A DNA stretch of 64,000 nucleotides from Pseudomonadota bacterium. GTDB lineage: Bacteria > Myxococcota_A > UBA796 > CAJQPC01. The position numbers were made by a program, and so were the translations under genes. This document shows positions 31,896-40,097 of the stretch, in pieces. The notes below the pieces were generated by a model. The model worked only from the letters and a program-made list of their open reading frames with translations, searched no databases and was not told the DNA's origin. Positions within the stretch are counted from its first letter, which is position 1. Each line of letters starts with the position of its first letter. The stretch is from positions 1 through 64,000 of the forward strand of contig JAAESX010000033.1 in NCBI GenBank assembly GCA_024228935.1. The letters run 5' to 3'.

Positions 31896-33707
31896 TCAGC
31901 GGAGCCGGACGATCTCTTCGGCGAGCTTCGGTCCGATGCCCGGACACGCCGCGATCTCTTCGACGCTGGCGGCCTGGAGCTTCTTCAGCGAGCCGAAGTG
32001 CTCGAGCAGCGCCTTGCGCCGCTTCCCGCCAACGCCGGGGATGCTGTCGAGCGCCGACCGGAACGCCGACTTCCGCCGTGTCCGCCGGTGGAACTGGATG
32101 GCGAAGCGGTGGGACTCGTTGCGGATGAAGCGCAGCAGGTTCAGCGCGCCCGAGTTGTCCGGGAGGATCACGGGGTCGGGCTGGCTGGGCAGGATGATCT
32201 TGTCGACGGCGTCGAACTCGCCGCGACGCTTCTCGGTCCGCGGCTTGGCGAGGCCGATGACCGGCTGGTCGGGGAAGCCGAGCTCCTCGAGCACGGCCAG
32301 GGCGACTCCGAGCTGGCCCTTGCCTCCGTCGACCACGAGCAGGTCGGGGAACACGCCGTCCCGGGCCGCTCGGCGGAAGCGCCGGATCAGGACCTCGCGC
32401 ATCGAGGCGTAGTCGTCCGAGCCGACGACGGTCTTGATCTTGTAGTGCCGGTACTCCTTCTTGCCCGGCTTGCCGTCGAGGAAGACCACGCAGCTCGCGA
32501 CGGGGTCGGTGCCCTGGTTGTTCGAGTTGTCCACGCACTCGATGCGGTAGGGAGGCGTCGTCAGGCCGCAGATGTCGCGGAGCTCGTTCAGCGTTCGCTG
32601 GCGTCGCTCGGACTCGTCGGTCTTGCGGCGGAACCGGTCTCTTGCGTTGGAGTCGGCCAGCTCCAGGAGCCGCTTCTTGTCCCCGCGCTGCGGCACCCGG
32701 ATGTGGACCCGACCGCGGCGGCGCTCGGTGAGGACCTCCTCGAGCGCTTCGTGCGCCGACGGGAGCTCGGGTAGCAGGATGTCCGGGGGGATGAAGCCCT
32801 GCGAGTAGGCGGTGTTCACCCAGCTCGACAGCAGCTCGTCCAGGTCGCCGTCCTCGCCCCGGATGTCCAGGAACCATGGCTCCATCAGCATGCCGGCGCG
32901 CATGGGGAGCACCGCGATGACCCCTCGGTCGCCCTCGCGGAACAGGCCCCAGACGTCCCGGTCGCCGAGCTTGCCGTCGACCACGTTCTGGCGCTGCAGC
33001 GTCTGCTCGATCTCGGTCGCCAGGTCGCGGAGTCGGGCGGCCTCCTCGAACCGGAGCTCCTCGGCGGCCTTCCTCATGCGTGTCCGGATGCGCTCGATCG
33101 CCTCGGTGCTGCGCCCGCCCAGCACCAGGATCGACTCCTGGACGATGGCGTCGTACGCCTGCGGCGTCGTGTGGCCATCCACGCACGGGGCGACGCATCG
33201 CCCCATCTGGTGCAGCAGACATGGGGTCTTTCGACTCTTCAGAACCGAGTCCGAGCAGGTGCGGAGCGGGAAGCTGCGCTGAAGGAACTCGAGCGTTCGT
33301 CGGGCCTTCTGGGCGGAGTGGTAGGGGCCGAAGGTCTTGCTTCCGTCGTCCTTGATCTTCCGGACCAGCTCGAACTGGGGCCAGGCGGTCCGGGGGTCGA
33401 TGCGCACGTGGAGGAAGTTCTTGTCGTCCCTCAGCTTCACGTTGTACGGCGGCTTGTGCTGCTTGATCAGCGTGTTCTCGAGCAGCAGCGCCTCTTTCTC
33501 GGTGGTCGTCAGGACGCAGTCGATCTGCGTGGCCTGGGCGACCAGGAAGCGGACCATGAAGCGCCCGTCGTGCCCGGACAGGTACTGGCGCACCCGCGCG
33601 CGCAGGCTCTTCGCCTTGCCGACGTAGAGCACGACGCCGGCCGCGTCCTTCCAGAGGTAGACGCCAGACTGGGTGGGGAGCTCGGAGGCCTGTCGTTCGA
33701 GGGTCAC
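31896..33707 (-). CDS. uvrC: excinuclease ABC subunit C
   Basis: A 603-residue UvrC. It has an N-terminal GIY-YIG nuclease (SGVYLWKDAAGVVLYVGKAK), a Cys cluster (PLRTCSDSVL ... CLLHQMGRCVAPC) and a UVR motif (IERIRTRMRKAAEELRFEEA). The RNase-H-like C-terminal nuclease (CVDNSNNQGTDPVASCVVF, DLLVVDGGKGQLGVAL) and tandem helix-hairpin-helix motifs follow (SIPGVGGKRRKALLEHF, ACPGIGPKLAEEIV). It makes the dual incisions in nucleotide-excision repair with UvrA and UvrB. The length is normal and the gene is intact. The start is a GTG at 33707. A LexA-type box lies 25-41 bases upstream, in the region shared with the AlkB-like gene. Confidence 0.97.
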   Translation of the reverse strand: MTLERQASELPTQSGVYLWKDAAGVVLYVGKAKSLRARVRQYLSGHDGRFMVRFLVAQATQIDCVLTTTEKEALLLENTLIKQHKPPYNVKLRDDKNFLHVRIDPRTAWPQFELVRKIKDDGSKTFGPYHSAQKARRTLEFLQRSFPLRTCSDSVLKSRKTPCLLHQMGRCVAPCVDGHTTPQAYDAIVQESILVLGGRSTEAIERIRTRMRKAAEELRFEEAARLRDLATEIEQTLQRQNVVDGKLGDRDVWGLFREGDRGVIAVLPMRAGMLMEPWFLDIRGEDGDLDELLSSWVNTAYSQGFIPPDILLPELPSAHEALEEVLTERRRGRVHIRVPQRGDKKRLLELADSNARDRFRRKTDESERRQRTLNELRDICGLTTPPYRIECVDNSNNQGTDPVASCVVFLDGKPGKKEYRHYKIKTVVGSDDYASMREVLIRRFRRAARDGVFPDLLVVDGGKGQLGVALAVLEELGFPDQPVIGLAKPRTEKRRGEFDAVDKIILPSQPDPVILPDNSGALNLLRFIRNESHRFAIQFHRRTRRKSAFRSALDSIPGVGGKRRKALLEHFGSLKKLQAASVEEIAACPGIGPKLAEEIVRLR

Positions 33708-33731
33708 GCCGTTTCCCTATCTCGCTTGCAA

Positions 33732-33748
33732 CCTGAACGCGTGTACAG
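33732..33748. promoter_or_regulatory. LexA (SOS) box between uvrC and the alkB-like gene
   Basis: On the minus strand this reads CTGTACACGCGTTCAGG. It contains the classical CTG-N10-CAG core and also fits every position of the Myxococcus xanthus LexA consensus as I remember it (CTRHAMRYBYGTTCAGS). It lies in the 53-base divergent gap between two DNA-repair genes and could repress both. Confidence 0.8.
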
Positions 33749-33760
33749 TAGTGATCGTTC

Positions 33761-34357
33761 ATGCTCGCGCGCCAGCTGGGACTGCTCTCGCCACCGGTAC
33801 AGACGTCGTCGTTCGACGGGGTCCGGCGACTGGATCTGGGTCGAGGGGCCTGGATCGATCACGCTCCTGGCTGGCTGCGCGGGCACTCGCAGGTGTTCGA
33901 GACGCTGTACCGCGGCATGGCCTGGCAGCAGCGTCGACGGTGGATGTACGAGCGCGAGGTCGACGAGCCCCGGCTCACGGCGCGCATCCCTCGGGACGGT
34001 CCAGGTCACCCCGTGATCTCCCGGATCGCGTCGCTGTTGAGCGAGCGGTACGACGCCGAGCTGACGGGGGTGTCGCTGGCTCTCTACCGGGACGGGCAGG
34101 ACAGCGTGGCGCCGCATGGGGACACGCTGCTGCGGGACTCGCTGGACCACTCGCTGGTGGCGACCGTGAGCGTGGGAGAGCCTCGACGGTTCCTGATCCG
34201 GCCGCGTGGTGGCGGCGCCTCGCATCGCTTCGAGCTCGGGTGGGGCGACCTGTGCGTGATGGGCGGGACGTGCCAGGCGACGTGGGAGCACGGCGTGCCG
34301 AAGCAGGCGCGGGCCCTGCCTCGGATCGCGGTGATGTTCCGGGTGTCCAGGGGCTGA
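33761..34357 (+). CDS. AlkB-like Fe(II)/2-oxoglutarate dioxygenase
   Basis: A 198-residue protein of the AlkB/ALKBH2 type. The iron ligands are HGD (His119, Asp121 in SVAPHGDTLL) and His177 (ATWEHGVPK). The 2-oxoglutarate arginine is in LPRIAVMFRVS. Further family marks are VSLALYRDGQDSVAPH and LVATVSVGEPRRFLI. AlkB proteins remove alkyl groups from DNA or RNA bases by oxidation. It diverges from uvrC with a LexA-type box between them, which supports a repair role under SOS control. The length is typical and no extra domain is present. Confidence 0.9.
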   Translation: MLARQLGLLSPPVQTSSFDGVRRLDLGRGAWIDHAPGWLRGHSQVFETLYRGMAWQQRRRWMYEREVDEPRLTARIPRDGPGHPVISRIASLLSERYDAELTGVSLALYRDGQDSVAPHGDTLLRDSLDHSLVATVSVGEPRRFLIRPRGGGASHRFELGWGDLCVMGGTCQATWEHGVPKQARALPRIAVMFRVSRG

Positions 34358-34360
34358 GGC

Positions 34361-35920
34361 CTAGCCGCTGATCGTCTTCTGACCCGCTCCGCCGCCCGCC
34401 ATCGTCTTCATGTGGGCCTCGACCTCGTCGTCGTTGAGGTAGATCCGCGCGAACACGGCCGCAGCGCCCGCGAACACGTTCAGCGAGAGCAGCGCAGCCA
34501 CGATGCCGGCTGTGTTCACGGTCTTGATCTTCTCGTGGACCTCGCCGTTCTTCAGCTTCCAGCCCATCACGATCTCGGCGACACCGATGAGCAGGCCCGG
34601 AATCCACATGACGCCGACGCAGACCCAGATCAGGCTGAGCACGAGCCCGCCCGAGATGAGCACGTTCAGCACACCCGAGCCGATCATCATCCAGGCCAGC
34701 AGGTCGACCTGGGCCTGGGGGTCGCTCTCCTCCTCGGGCACGTCGAGCGCCGCCTCTGGGAGCGTCGGGCCGCCGGACGCCTTGAAGCCGTCGGGCAGGC
34801 GCTCCTTGGGGTCCCAGCGATCCTCGCCGGGGTCCCGGAAGTGCCGGGCGATCTCGGTACCGCGGCCGGGGACGAGGGCCTCGATGGTGTCCTCGTCGAT
34901 ACCACCGGCGAGCGCCTCGCCCAGTGTCCGGGCCTCCTCGGCGCGCAGCCAGTCGAAGAGCTCGGCCATGCGCTCGGCGTGCACCTGGTTCAGCGGGAGC
35001 ATCGTGGGTTCGGTGGTCTTGGCGCCGGTGAGCTGGAAGGCGGTGAACGTGCCCTCGGCCCGGTAGCTGGCGCCGTAGTGCTTCATCATCACGACGTGCT
35101 TGCCGCCGCCGGCCAGGCCGCCCGAGAGCACCTTGGCTGCGGCCTTGCCTGCGGTCCGCGCCAGGTCACCCTCCGAGGCGCTGCCCGTCGCCCAGTGGAG
35201 CTTCTGTGTGGGGCCGGGCTCGTCGCTGGTCGGGGCGCCGAAGAACTCCTCGATGGCCTGCCGAAAGCGGCCGGGGGCCATCGACGACAGCCACCAGCCG
35301 TCCTTCATGCCGCGGCCCATGTGCTCGGTGTGGTGCCACAGGACCACCGCCTCGGCGAGCGCGATGTCCGGCTTCGTCGCCAGTCCGGCGCGCATCAGGG
35401 CGAGGCGACCGTCTTGGAACGTCAGGGCGGAGTCGAGGCCCGCGAGGCCGCCCGTGAGGAGCGGGACGTCAGCGGGCGTCTGGTCGGTGGCGGGCACCTT
35501 GGCCAGCAGCGTCAGCATCGGAAGGACCTTGTCGCCCACGAAGCAGTGGCGCACGACGGTCTCGCCGTTGACCGTGGCGTGCAGCTCGCCGGGCTCCATC
35601 AGGCCCGAGTCCTTGCCGATCTTCGCGTTGGTCAGGCCACGGAGCGGGATGGGGCCGAGGCGCGGCTTGTTCCACGCGAAGATCGCCAGGTTGTGCGAGG
35701 TCAGCAGTGCCCCGTCCCAGGCGTCGGCGTGGTTGAACGACTCGCTGCCCGTGTACATGACGGGCTGCTCGCCGATCAGGTGGTTGCACCCGTGGTTGGT
35801 GTAGACGACGACGTGTGTGAGCCGCTTCCGGATGCCTCCGGGGAAGCGCTCGGTGTGCATGCTGAGCCCGCTCTCGGGCTTGCCGGCGGCGGCGATCTGG
35901 TGGGCAGCGCTGTGGAGCAT
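34361..35920 (-). CDS. membrane-associated protein of unknown function
   Basis: A 519-residue protein with no recognised family. The first 350 residues are soluble and contain LTHVVVYTNHGCNHLIGEQP, LLTSHNLAIFAWNKPRLGPI and VVRHCFVGDKVLPMLTLLAK. The C-terminal 130 residues carry hydrophobic helices (WMMIGSGVLNVLISGGLVLS, LIWVCVGVMWIPGLLIGVAE, TAGIVAALLSLNVFAGAAAV), probably three passes, and a short polar end. The ATG at 35920 follows AGGAAGG. There is no signal peptide, so the large N-terminal part is probably cytoplasmic. It converges with the AlkB-like gene with three bases between stops. Confidence 0.7.
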   Translation of the reverse strand: MLHSAAHQIAAAGKPESGLSMHTERFPGGIRKRLTHVVVYTNHGCNHLIGEQPVMYTGSESFNHADAWDGALLTSHNLAIFAWNKPRLGPIPLRGLTNAKIGKDSGLMEPGELHATVNGETVVRHCFVGDKVLPMLTLLAKVPATDQTPADVPLLTGGLAGLDSALTFQDGRLALMRAGLATKPDIALAEAVVLWHHTEHMGRGMKDGWWLSSMAPGRFRQAIEEFFGAPTSDEPGPTQKLHWATGSASEGDLARTAGKAAAKVLSGGLAGGGKHVVMMKHYGASYRAEGTFTAFQLTGAKTTEPTMLPLNQVHAERMAELFDWLRAEEARTLGEALAGGIDEDTIEALVPGRGTEIARHFRDPGEDRWDPKERLPDGFKASGGPTLPEAALDVPEEESDPQAQVDLLAWMMIGSGVLNVLISGGLVLSLIWVCVGVMWIPGLLIGVAEIVMGWKLKNGEVHEKIKTVNTAGIVAALLSLNVFAGAAAVFARIYLNDDEVEAHMKTMAGGGAGQKTISG

Positions 35921-35952
35921 CGGGACCTTCCTGGAGGTCGGCGAGTCTACAG

Positions 35953-36486
35953 CTACCCGGCCGTGCCGGCTCGCGATCCGCAAGGCAGCGTGGAGCCTTG
36001 GTTCGCGTCCTCGAAGCTGCCCATCGGGGTGCCGGGGCCCCTCGTCCACGTGCCGCCGTCCCGTCGCCGCGTGGAGAGTCGTCCAGAGGCGGCGGGACGC
36101 TCGACGGGCCATGGCGAGTGCGCCAGGAGGTCTTGCAGCAGGGACCCGGTCAGGTGCGAGGTCACCTCGTTCGGGATGCGCCGGAAGAACAGCCGCCCGG
36201 GGCCGACGGCGGACGCGATGACCGCTCGGCAACCGTTCGGCCCCGGGCCGCTCACCCGGACGTCGACCGTCCAGCCTCGCTCGACCGACCCGAGGAGCGC
36301 GCTCAGCCGCAGCAGGAGCGTGTCGAGCTCGGGTGACGTCGCCTCGGCCACCGCGAGCGTCGCGCACCGCGTGCAGCGAAGCCTGCTCAGGTAGTCCTGG
36401 CCTGTCGGCACCCGCTCCAGGAAGTCCGAGGTGAGGGCCGTCTCGGGCTCCTGGCCGAGTGCCGCACCGAGCAGGAGCGCGATCAC
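35953..36486 (-). CDS. small exported protein, paralogue of the preceding gene
   Basis: A 177-residue exported protein (VIALLLGAALGQ signal, GTG at 36486 overlapping the upstream stop as GTGA). It contains LRCTRCATLAVAEATSPELD, then WTVDVRVSGPGPNGCRAVIA and RLFFRRIPNEVTSH. The central part lines up with the upstream gene (DVTLGAMGPEGCREISVDLG), so the two are a tandem duplicate pair. A CxxC pair plus one more Cys suggests disulfides. No family is recognised. The 32-base gap to the next gene downstream holds that gene's ribosome-binding site. Confidence 0.6.
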   Translation of the reverse strand: MIALLLGAALGQEPETALTSDFLERVPTGQDYLSRLRCTRCATLAVAEATSPELDTLLLRLSALLGSVERGWTVDVRVSGPGPNGCRAVIASAVGPGRLFFRRIPNEVTSHLTGSLLQDLLAHSPWPVERPAASGRLSTRRRDGGTWTRGPGTPMGSFEDANQGSTLPCGSRAGTAG

Positions 36487-37064
36487 GGATCGTTTCCGGG
36501 GTGGCAAGCCGGGAACCGCTCCTGCCACGGGTATTGGCGGTAGTGGATCTCGGCCTCCCAGCTCGACGTGGTGGGCAGGAGTGTCGAGCCGACGGAGGGG
36601 CTGGTGCTCAGGTGCCCGGTCCCGCCGGGCTCGAACGGGCCCATCGGACAGTGGGCTGCAACGGACCGCAGGGCGAAGAGCACGCCCTGGGCGTTGCCGT
36701 ACCGGCGTCGGTAGTCCTTCTCGCTCTCCGGGAAGCTCGCGCGATCGTGGCGGCCCAGGTCGACCGAGATCTCCCGACACCCCTCCGGGCCCATCGCGCC
36801 GAGCGTGACGTCCACCTCGACCCCGGGATGGACCATCCAGCCCACGGTCCGGGCGAAGAGGGTGAGCAGATCCGCGATCGCGTCGGATGACGCCTCGGTC
36901 GGGATGAGGTTCGCGCAGGCCTGGCCGCAGCTCGAGAACCAGCTCGGGGAGTCCAGCACCCTGCCCTTCATCGGGCCGATCTGGACCTCGGTCCCGATCA
37001 TGGGCGCCAGCAACGGAAAGTCGAGCTCGGCCGACGAGACCGAGGACAGCAGAAGGAACCACAC
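36483..37064 (-). CDS. small exported protein, unknown function
   Basis: A 193-residue exported protein with signal MWFLLLSSVSSA (GTG start, GGAGGA just upstream). The mature part contains SWFSSCGQACANLIPTEASS, then a beta segment (VEVDVTLGAMGPEGCREISV) and a Pro/Gly-rich tail. The pattern of a CxxxC pair near the start and one more Cys in 'PxGCR' recurs in the coupled downstream paralogue. The function is unknown. The pair forms its own two-gene unit, divergent from the SUKH-like gene at 37118. Confidence 0.6.
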   Translation of the reverse strand: MWFLLLSSVSSAELDFPLLAPMIGTEVQIGPMKGRVLDSPSWFSSCGQACANLIPTEASSDAIADLLTLFARTVGWMVHPGVEVDVTLGAMGPEGCREISVDLGRHDRASFPESEKDYRRRYGNAQGVLFALRSVAAHCPMGPFEPGGTGHLSTSPSVGSTLLPTTSSWEAEIHYRQYPWQERFPACHPGNDP

Positions 37065-37117
37065 ACTCCTCCAGTGTCGCGCCCGCGCGGTGCGGTGAGC
37101 CCGCGGTAGAACGCACT

Positions 37118-37951
37118 GTGGCCTGGCACCGCTTCACCCTCACCGACCCGGCGCTCGGCTGGACCGTCGAGCTCGACCGGGCCCTCGAGCGCGCGCTGGG
37201 ACTGCGCCGCTTCTCAGCGCCTTCGGCCCGCCTGAAGCTCGGCATGGCGTTCCACTTCGACGGCCAGCCCGACGCTCGTGCCTGTCGTGCCCTGGGCGGT
37301 CTGCTCCAGGAGGTCGACGGATCTCCGCCGGCTTGGGGCCACCAGGACCGGCCGTTCCAGGTCGCCTGGGAGCGATACCGCGCGGCGCTCGCCGACCTCG
37401 CCCCCGAGGCCCTGGGCCACCTGAACCCGCCCGCGTCCTCGGATGACGTCGACGTGCTGTGGGCCCACTCCGAGCTGCCCAGCCCCCTGCTCGCCCTGCT
37501 CGCCCTGCACGACGGCGAGAAGGACCACATCGGCGGCGGCGTGTTCCCCATCTGGCGGCCTCTTACCGCCGCACAGATGCTCGACAGCAAGCGGTTCCTC
37601 GACGAGCTGCACGCCGATCCGGGCACCTGCGACGCGGACCTCGGGGTGCATCGCGTGTGGTGGCATCCGGGGTGGTGGCCGTGGGCGACCAACGGCGGCG
37701 GCGACTACCTGGTGCTCGACCTCGACCCCGCCGCTGGGGGAAAGCACGGTCAGGTGCTGTACTTCGACCACTCCGGCGACTATCGCGAGCGCATCGCCGA
37801 CTCGCTCACGGCCGCGGTGCAGCAGCTCGTCGACGATCTGGCCGATGGCACCGTCGTCGCGCTCGAAGACGAGCAGGGCGCGTTCTGGACGCTGGCCGAG
37901 CTCGAGAGCATGGCGCCCATCGATCTCGAGGGGCTGACGGTCCGTCAGTAG
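37118..37951 (+). CDS. SMI1/KNR4 (SUKH)-family protein
   Basis: A 277-residue cytoplasmic protein with the SUKH pattern from about residue 110: PSPLLALLALHDGEKDHIGG, VFPIWRPLTAAQML, then WWPWATNGGGDYLVLDLDPA and QVLYFDHSGDYRERIADSL. SUKH proteins often serve as immunity proteins for toxin systems, but many have unknown housekeeping roles. No toxin-like gene is adjacent. The start is a GTG at 37118 without a strong ribosome-binding site. Its 3' end overlaps the convergent mltG gene by seven bases. A second SUKH-like gene lies at 48247. Confidence 0.75.
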   Translation: MAWHRFTLTDPALGWTVELDRALERALGLRRFSAPSARLKLGMAFHFDGQPDARACRALGGLLQEVDGSPPAWGHQDRPFQVAWERYRAALADLAPEALGHLNPPASSDDVDVLWAHSELPSPLLALLALHDGEKDHIGGGVFPIWRPLTAAQMLDSKRFLDELHADPGTCDADLGVHRVWWHPGWWPWATNGGGDYLVLDLDPAAGGKHGQVLYFDHSGDYRERIADSLTAAVQQLVDDLADGTVVALEDEQGAFWTLAELESMAPIDLEGLTVRQ

Positions 37952-38910
37952 ACGTTGTACTTCGCCCGGTTCCGCTCGTGCTCCGCGGCGTTCTTCGCCG
38001 GGTGGAGCGTGCCCTCGCCGTCGTGCAGGTAGTACCAGAACTCGGACTCGACGGCCTGGACCGCGGCCTCGAGCGACGGCACCGAGGGGTTGCCGATCGG
38101 CGTCGGAGGCAGGCCCTTCAACAGACGCGTGTTGTACGGGTCGTTCTCGTCGCGCAGCTTGGCGAGGAAGGCCTTCCGGTCGTTCCAGTTCTCGATGGTG
38201 TACCGGCTGGTCGCGTCGATCCCGAGCTGCCAGCCGTTGTCCAGGCGCTTCCAGATGATGCCGGCGACCAGGGGGCGCTGGGCCGGCTTGGGCTCCTCGC
38301 GCTCGAGCATGCTCGCGACGATGACCACGTCGTACAGGTCGCGTCCGCCGAGCGAGGCGTCGGCGAGCCAGGCCGTCTGGAACGAGTCCACCTGGCGCTG
38401 CACGAAGTCCGAGGCGCTGAACCCCTCGGCCGGCACGTTGTAGGTCTCGGGCAGCAGGAAGCCCTCGAGCGTCGTCAGGCCGTCGACCGAGAACGGCAGG
38501 TCCACCTTCGACGGGTCGCTCGCGATGGCGGCGTACTCGCCGGCCTCGATCCAGCCCTTCTCCGCCAGGGCCGCGTCGATCTCGCGGATGCGCCAGCCCT
38601 CGACCACCGTGAACGGCACCTCGTCGGCCAGCGGGACCCCGCAGAGCGTCTCCATGATCTCGGGCATCGTCTGCGACGCCGAGACCGAGAACTTCCCGGC
38701 CTTCAGGCAGCTGCCCGCCGACCGTGACTTCAGGTAGTACTTCCAGGCGTTGGCATCGCCGATCAGCCCGGCGTCGACCAGCTTCGGGCCCAGGCCGCCC
38801 GCCGTCGAGCCCGCGGGGACCTCGAAGACGACCGGCTCGGCCGTGGCGTCCAGCGGGGTGTCGACCTGATCGTCGAGGACGAAGCATCCAGTGAGGAGAG
38901 TCATCAGCAT
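37945..38910 (-). CDS. mltG: endolytic murein transglycosylase MltG-like lipoprotein
   Basis: A 321-residue YceG/MltG protein. It has a LysM-like part (VVFEVPAGSTAGGLGPKLVD) and the catalytic region with EGFLLPETYNVPAEGF and the active Glu near residue 201 (VIVASMLEREEP). GIDATSRYTIENW and the closing PPTPIGNPSVPSLEAA complete the family pattern. MltG cuts nascent glycan strands and sets their length. MltG is normally held by an N-terminal transmembrane helix. Here the N-terminus is MLMTLLTGCFVLD, which reads as a lipoprotein signal. I chose the ATG at 38910, seven bases after the upstream stop. Confidence 0.9.
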   Translation of the reverse strand: MLMTLLTGCFVLDDQVDTPLDATAEPVVFEVPAGSTAGGLGPKLVDAGLIGDANAWKYYLKSRSAGSCLKAGKFSVSASQTMPEIMETLCGVPLADEVPFTVVEGWRIREIDAALAEKGWIEAGEYAAIASDPSKVDLPFSVDGLTTLEGFLLPETYNVPAEGFSASDFVQRQVDSFQTAWLADASLGGRDLYDVVIVASMLEREEPKPAQRPLVAGIIWKRLDNGWQLGIDATSRYTIENWNDRKAFLAKLRDENDPYNTRLLKGLPPTPIGNPSVPSLEAAVQAVESEFWYYLHDGEGTLHPAKNAAEHERNRAKYNVY

Positions 38911-38917
38911 GGCGCGG

Positions 38918-40087
38918 TCATATCCCCGTGACCTCGAAGCGCGCATCGCGGACGGCGCCGACGCTGCGCACGTCGTCCAGGATGGTGAGGTCGGTCAGCA
39001 TCGGTGTGGCCTTCATCGTCAGGTCGGGCATGTCCGCCAGCGTCAGCCCGCGCAGCGTCGTCAGCTTCGGACAGTGCTCGAGCCGGATGGTGCCCTCGAC
39101 CCGCGAGAGCGCCTCGAGCCCGTCCAGCGAGGTGACCTGGAGCTCGCGCAGGGACAGGTCTCCCTCCACTCGGGTCAGCCGGACCAGCCCGTTGAGCGTC
39201 GGGGCCCCGACGTCCCGGATCAGCAGCGTGCCCTCGACCAGCGTCAGCGAGCCGAGGCCGCCCAGGGACTTCAGCCGCGGCAGGTCCGTGAGCACCACGT
39301 CGCTGGCTCGGACCACGCTGACCCCGTCCAGCGAGGTCAGCGCGCCCATCTCCTGGATGGTCAGCGGGCCGACGTCGACGAGCGCCAGGTCCAGCCGGGC
39401 CAGGCGCTTGTTGCGCGCCAGGGTGAGGCCGTCCGGCAGCGTGGTGACCGGAGCCGACAGCCGCGTCAGCGAGGGGTTCCCGGTGACCTGCAGGCCCCTC
39501 GCCGAGGCCAGCGAGGAGAGATCCAGCTCGGCCAGGAGCCCGTTGCCCTCGACGTCGATCTGCGTCCCGACGGTGCGCAGCTCGGGCACGGAGAGCGAGG
39601 CGAGGTTGGGGTTGCCCACGACACGGAGGGACCCCACCTCGGTCAAGGCGGGCAGCTCGGCCGAGGTCAGGTCCGAGAGCCGGTCCAGCTCGAGCGTGCC
39701 CTTCACCGAGTGGAGGCACTCCAGTGAGGACAGGTCGGTCACGCCGTCGAGCCCGTACAGCCGGATCGTCCCGTTGACGGCGTTGTACTCGTCGGCCCAG
39801 TCGAGCAGCGCCTCTTCCGAGGTGAACGTGATGTTGCCGACCCACAGTCCGCGGTCGGCGCAGGTCCAGGCGTCCCCGGTGTCGCCCGTCTCTCCTCCGC
39901 TCTCGCCGGTCTCGCGGTCGGGTCCGGCGAAGCCCGTGTCCCCTCCGAAGACGGCGGACTCGGGGTCGCTGTCTCCGCCGGAGTCCCCCGTGTCGCCGGT
40001 GTCCGCGGGCGGGCCCCCGGTGTCCAGCGTCTCGGCGGCGACGACCGTGCCGATCAGGAGTCCCGCCGCGACCAGCCAGTGCCTCAT
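38918..40087 (-). CDS. exported repeat protein, receptor-L/LRR-like solenoid
   Basis: A 389-residue exported protein (signal MRHWLVAAGLLIGTVVAAE). An Asp/Thr/Gly-rich spacer (PADTGDTGDSGGDS and similar, residues 20-75) is followed by a beta-solenoid of about 12 repeats. These have the pattern 'L..L..l..v.G.l.l..n..l..L' (for example LPALTEVGSLRVVGNPNLAS and LEALSRVEGTIRLEHCPKLT). This matches receptor-L/leucine-rich-like surface proteins. It probably sits on the surface or in the periplasm as a binding module; the ligand is unknown. The ATG at 40087 follows GAGGAGG, which overlaps the MATE gene stop region. Confidence 0.75.
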   Translation of the reverse strand: MRHWLVAAGLLIGTVVAAETLDTGGPPADTGDTGDSGGDSDPESAVFGGDTGFAGPDRETGESGGETGDTGDAWTCADRGLWVGNITFTSEEALLDWADEYNAVNGTIRLYGLDGVTDLSSLECLHSVKGTLELDRLSDLTSAELPALTEVGSLRVVGNPNLASLSVPELRTVGTQIDVEGNGLLAELDLSSLASARGLQVTGNPSLTRLSAPVTTLPDGLTLARNKRLARLDLALVDVGPLTIQEMGALTSLDGVSVVRASDVVLTDLPRLKSLGGLGSLTLVEGTLLIRDVGAPTLNGLVRLTRVEGDLSLRELQVTSLDGLEALSRVEGTIRLEHCPKLTTLRGLTLADMPDLTMKATPMLTDLTILDDVRSVGAVRDARFEVTGI

Positions 40088-40097
40088 CCGAGCCTCC

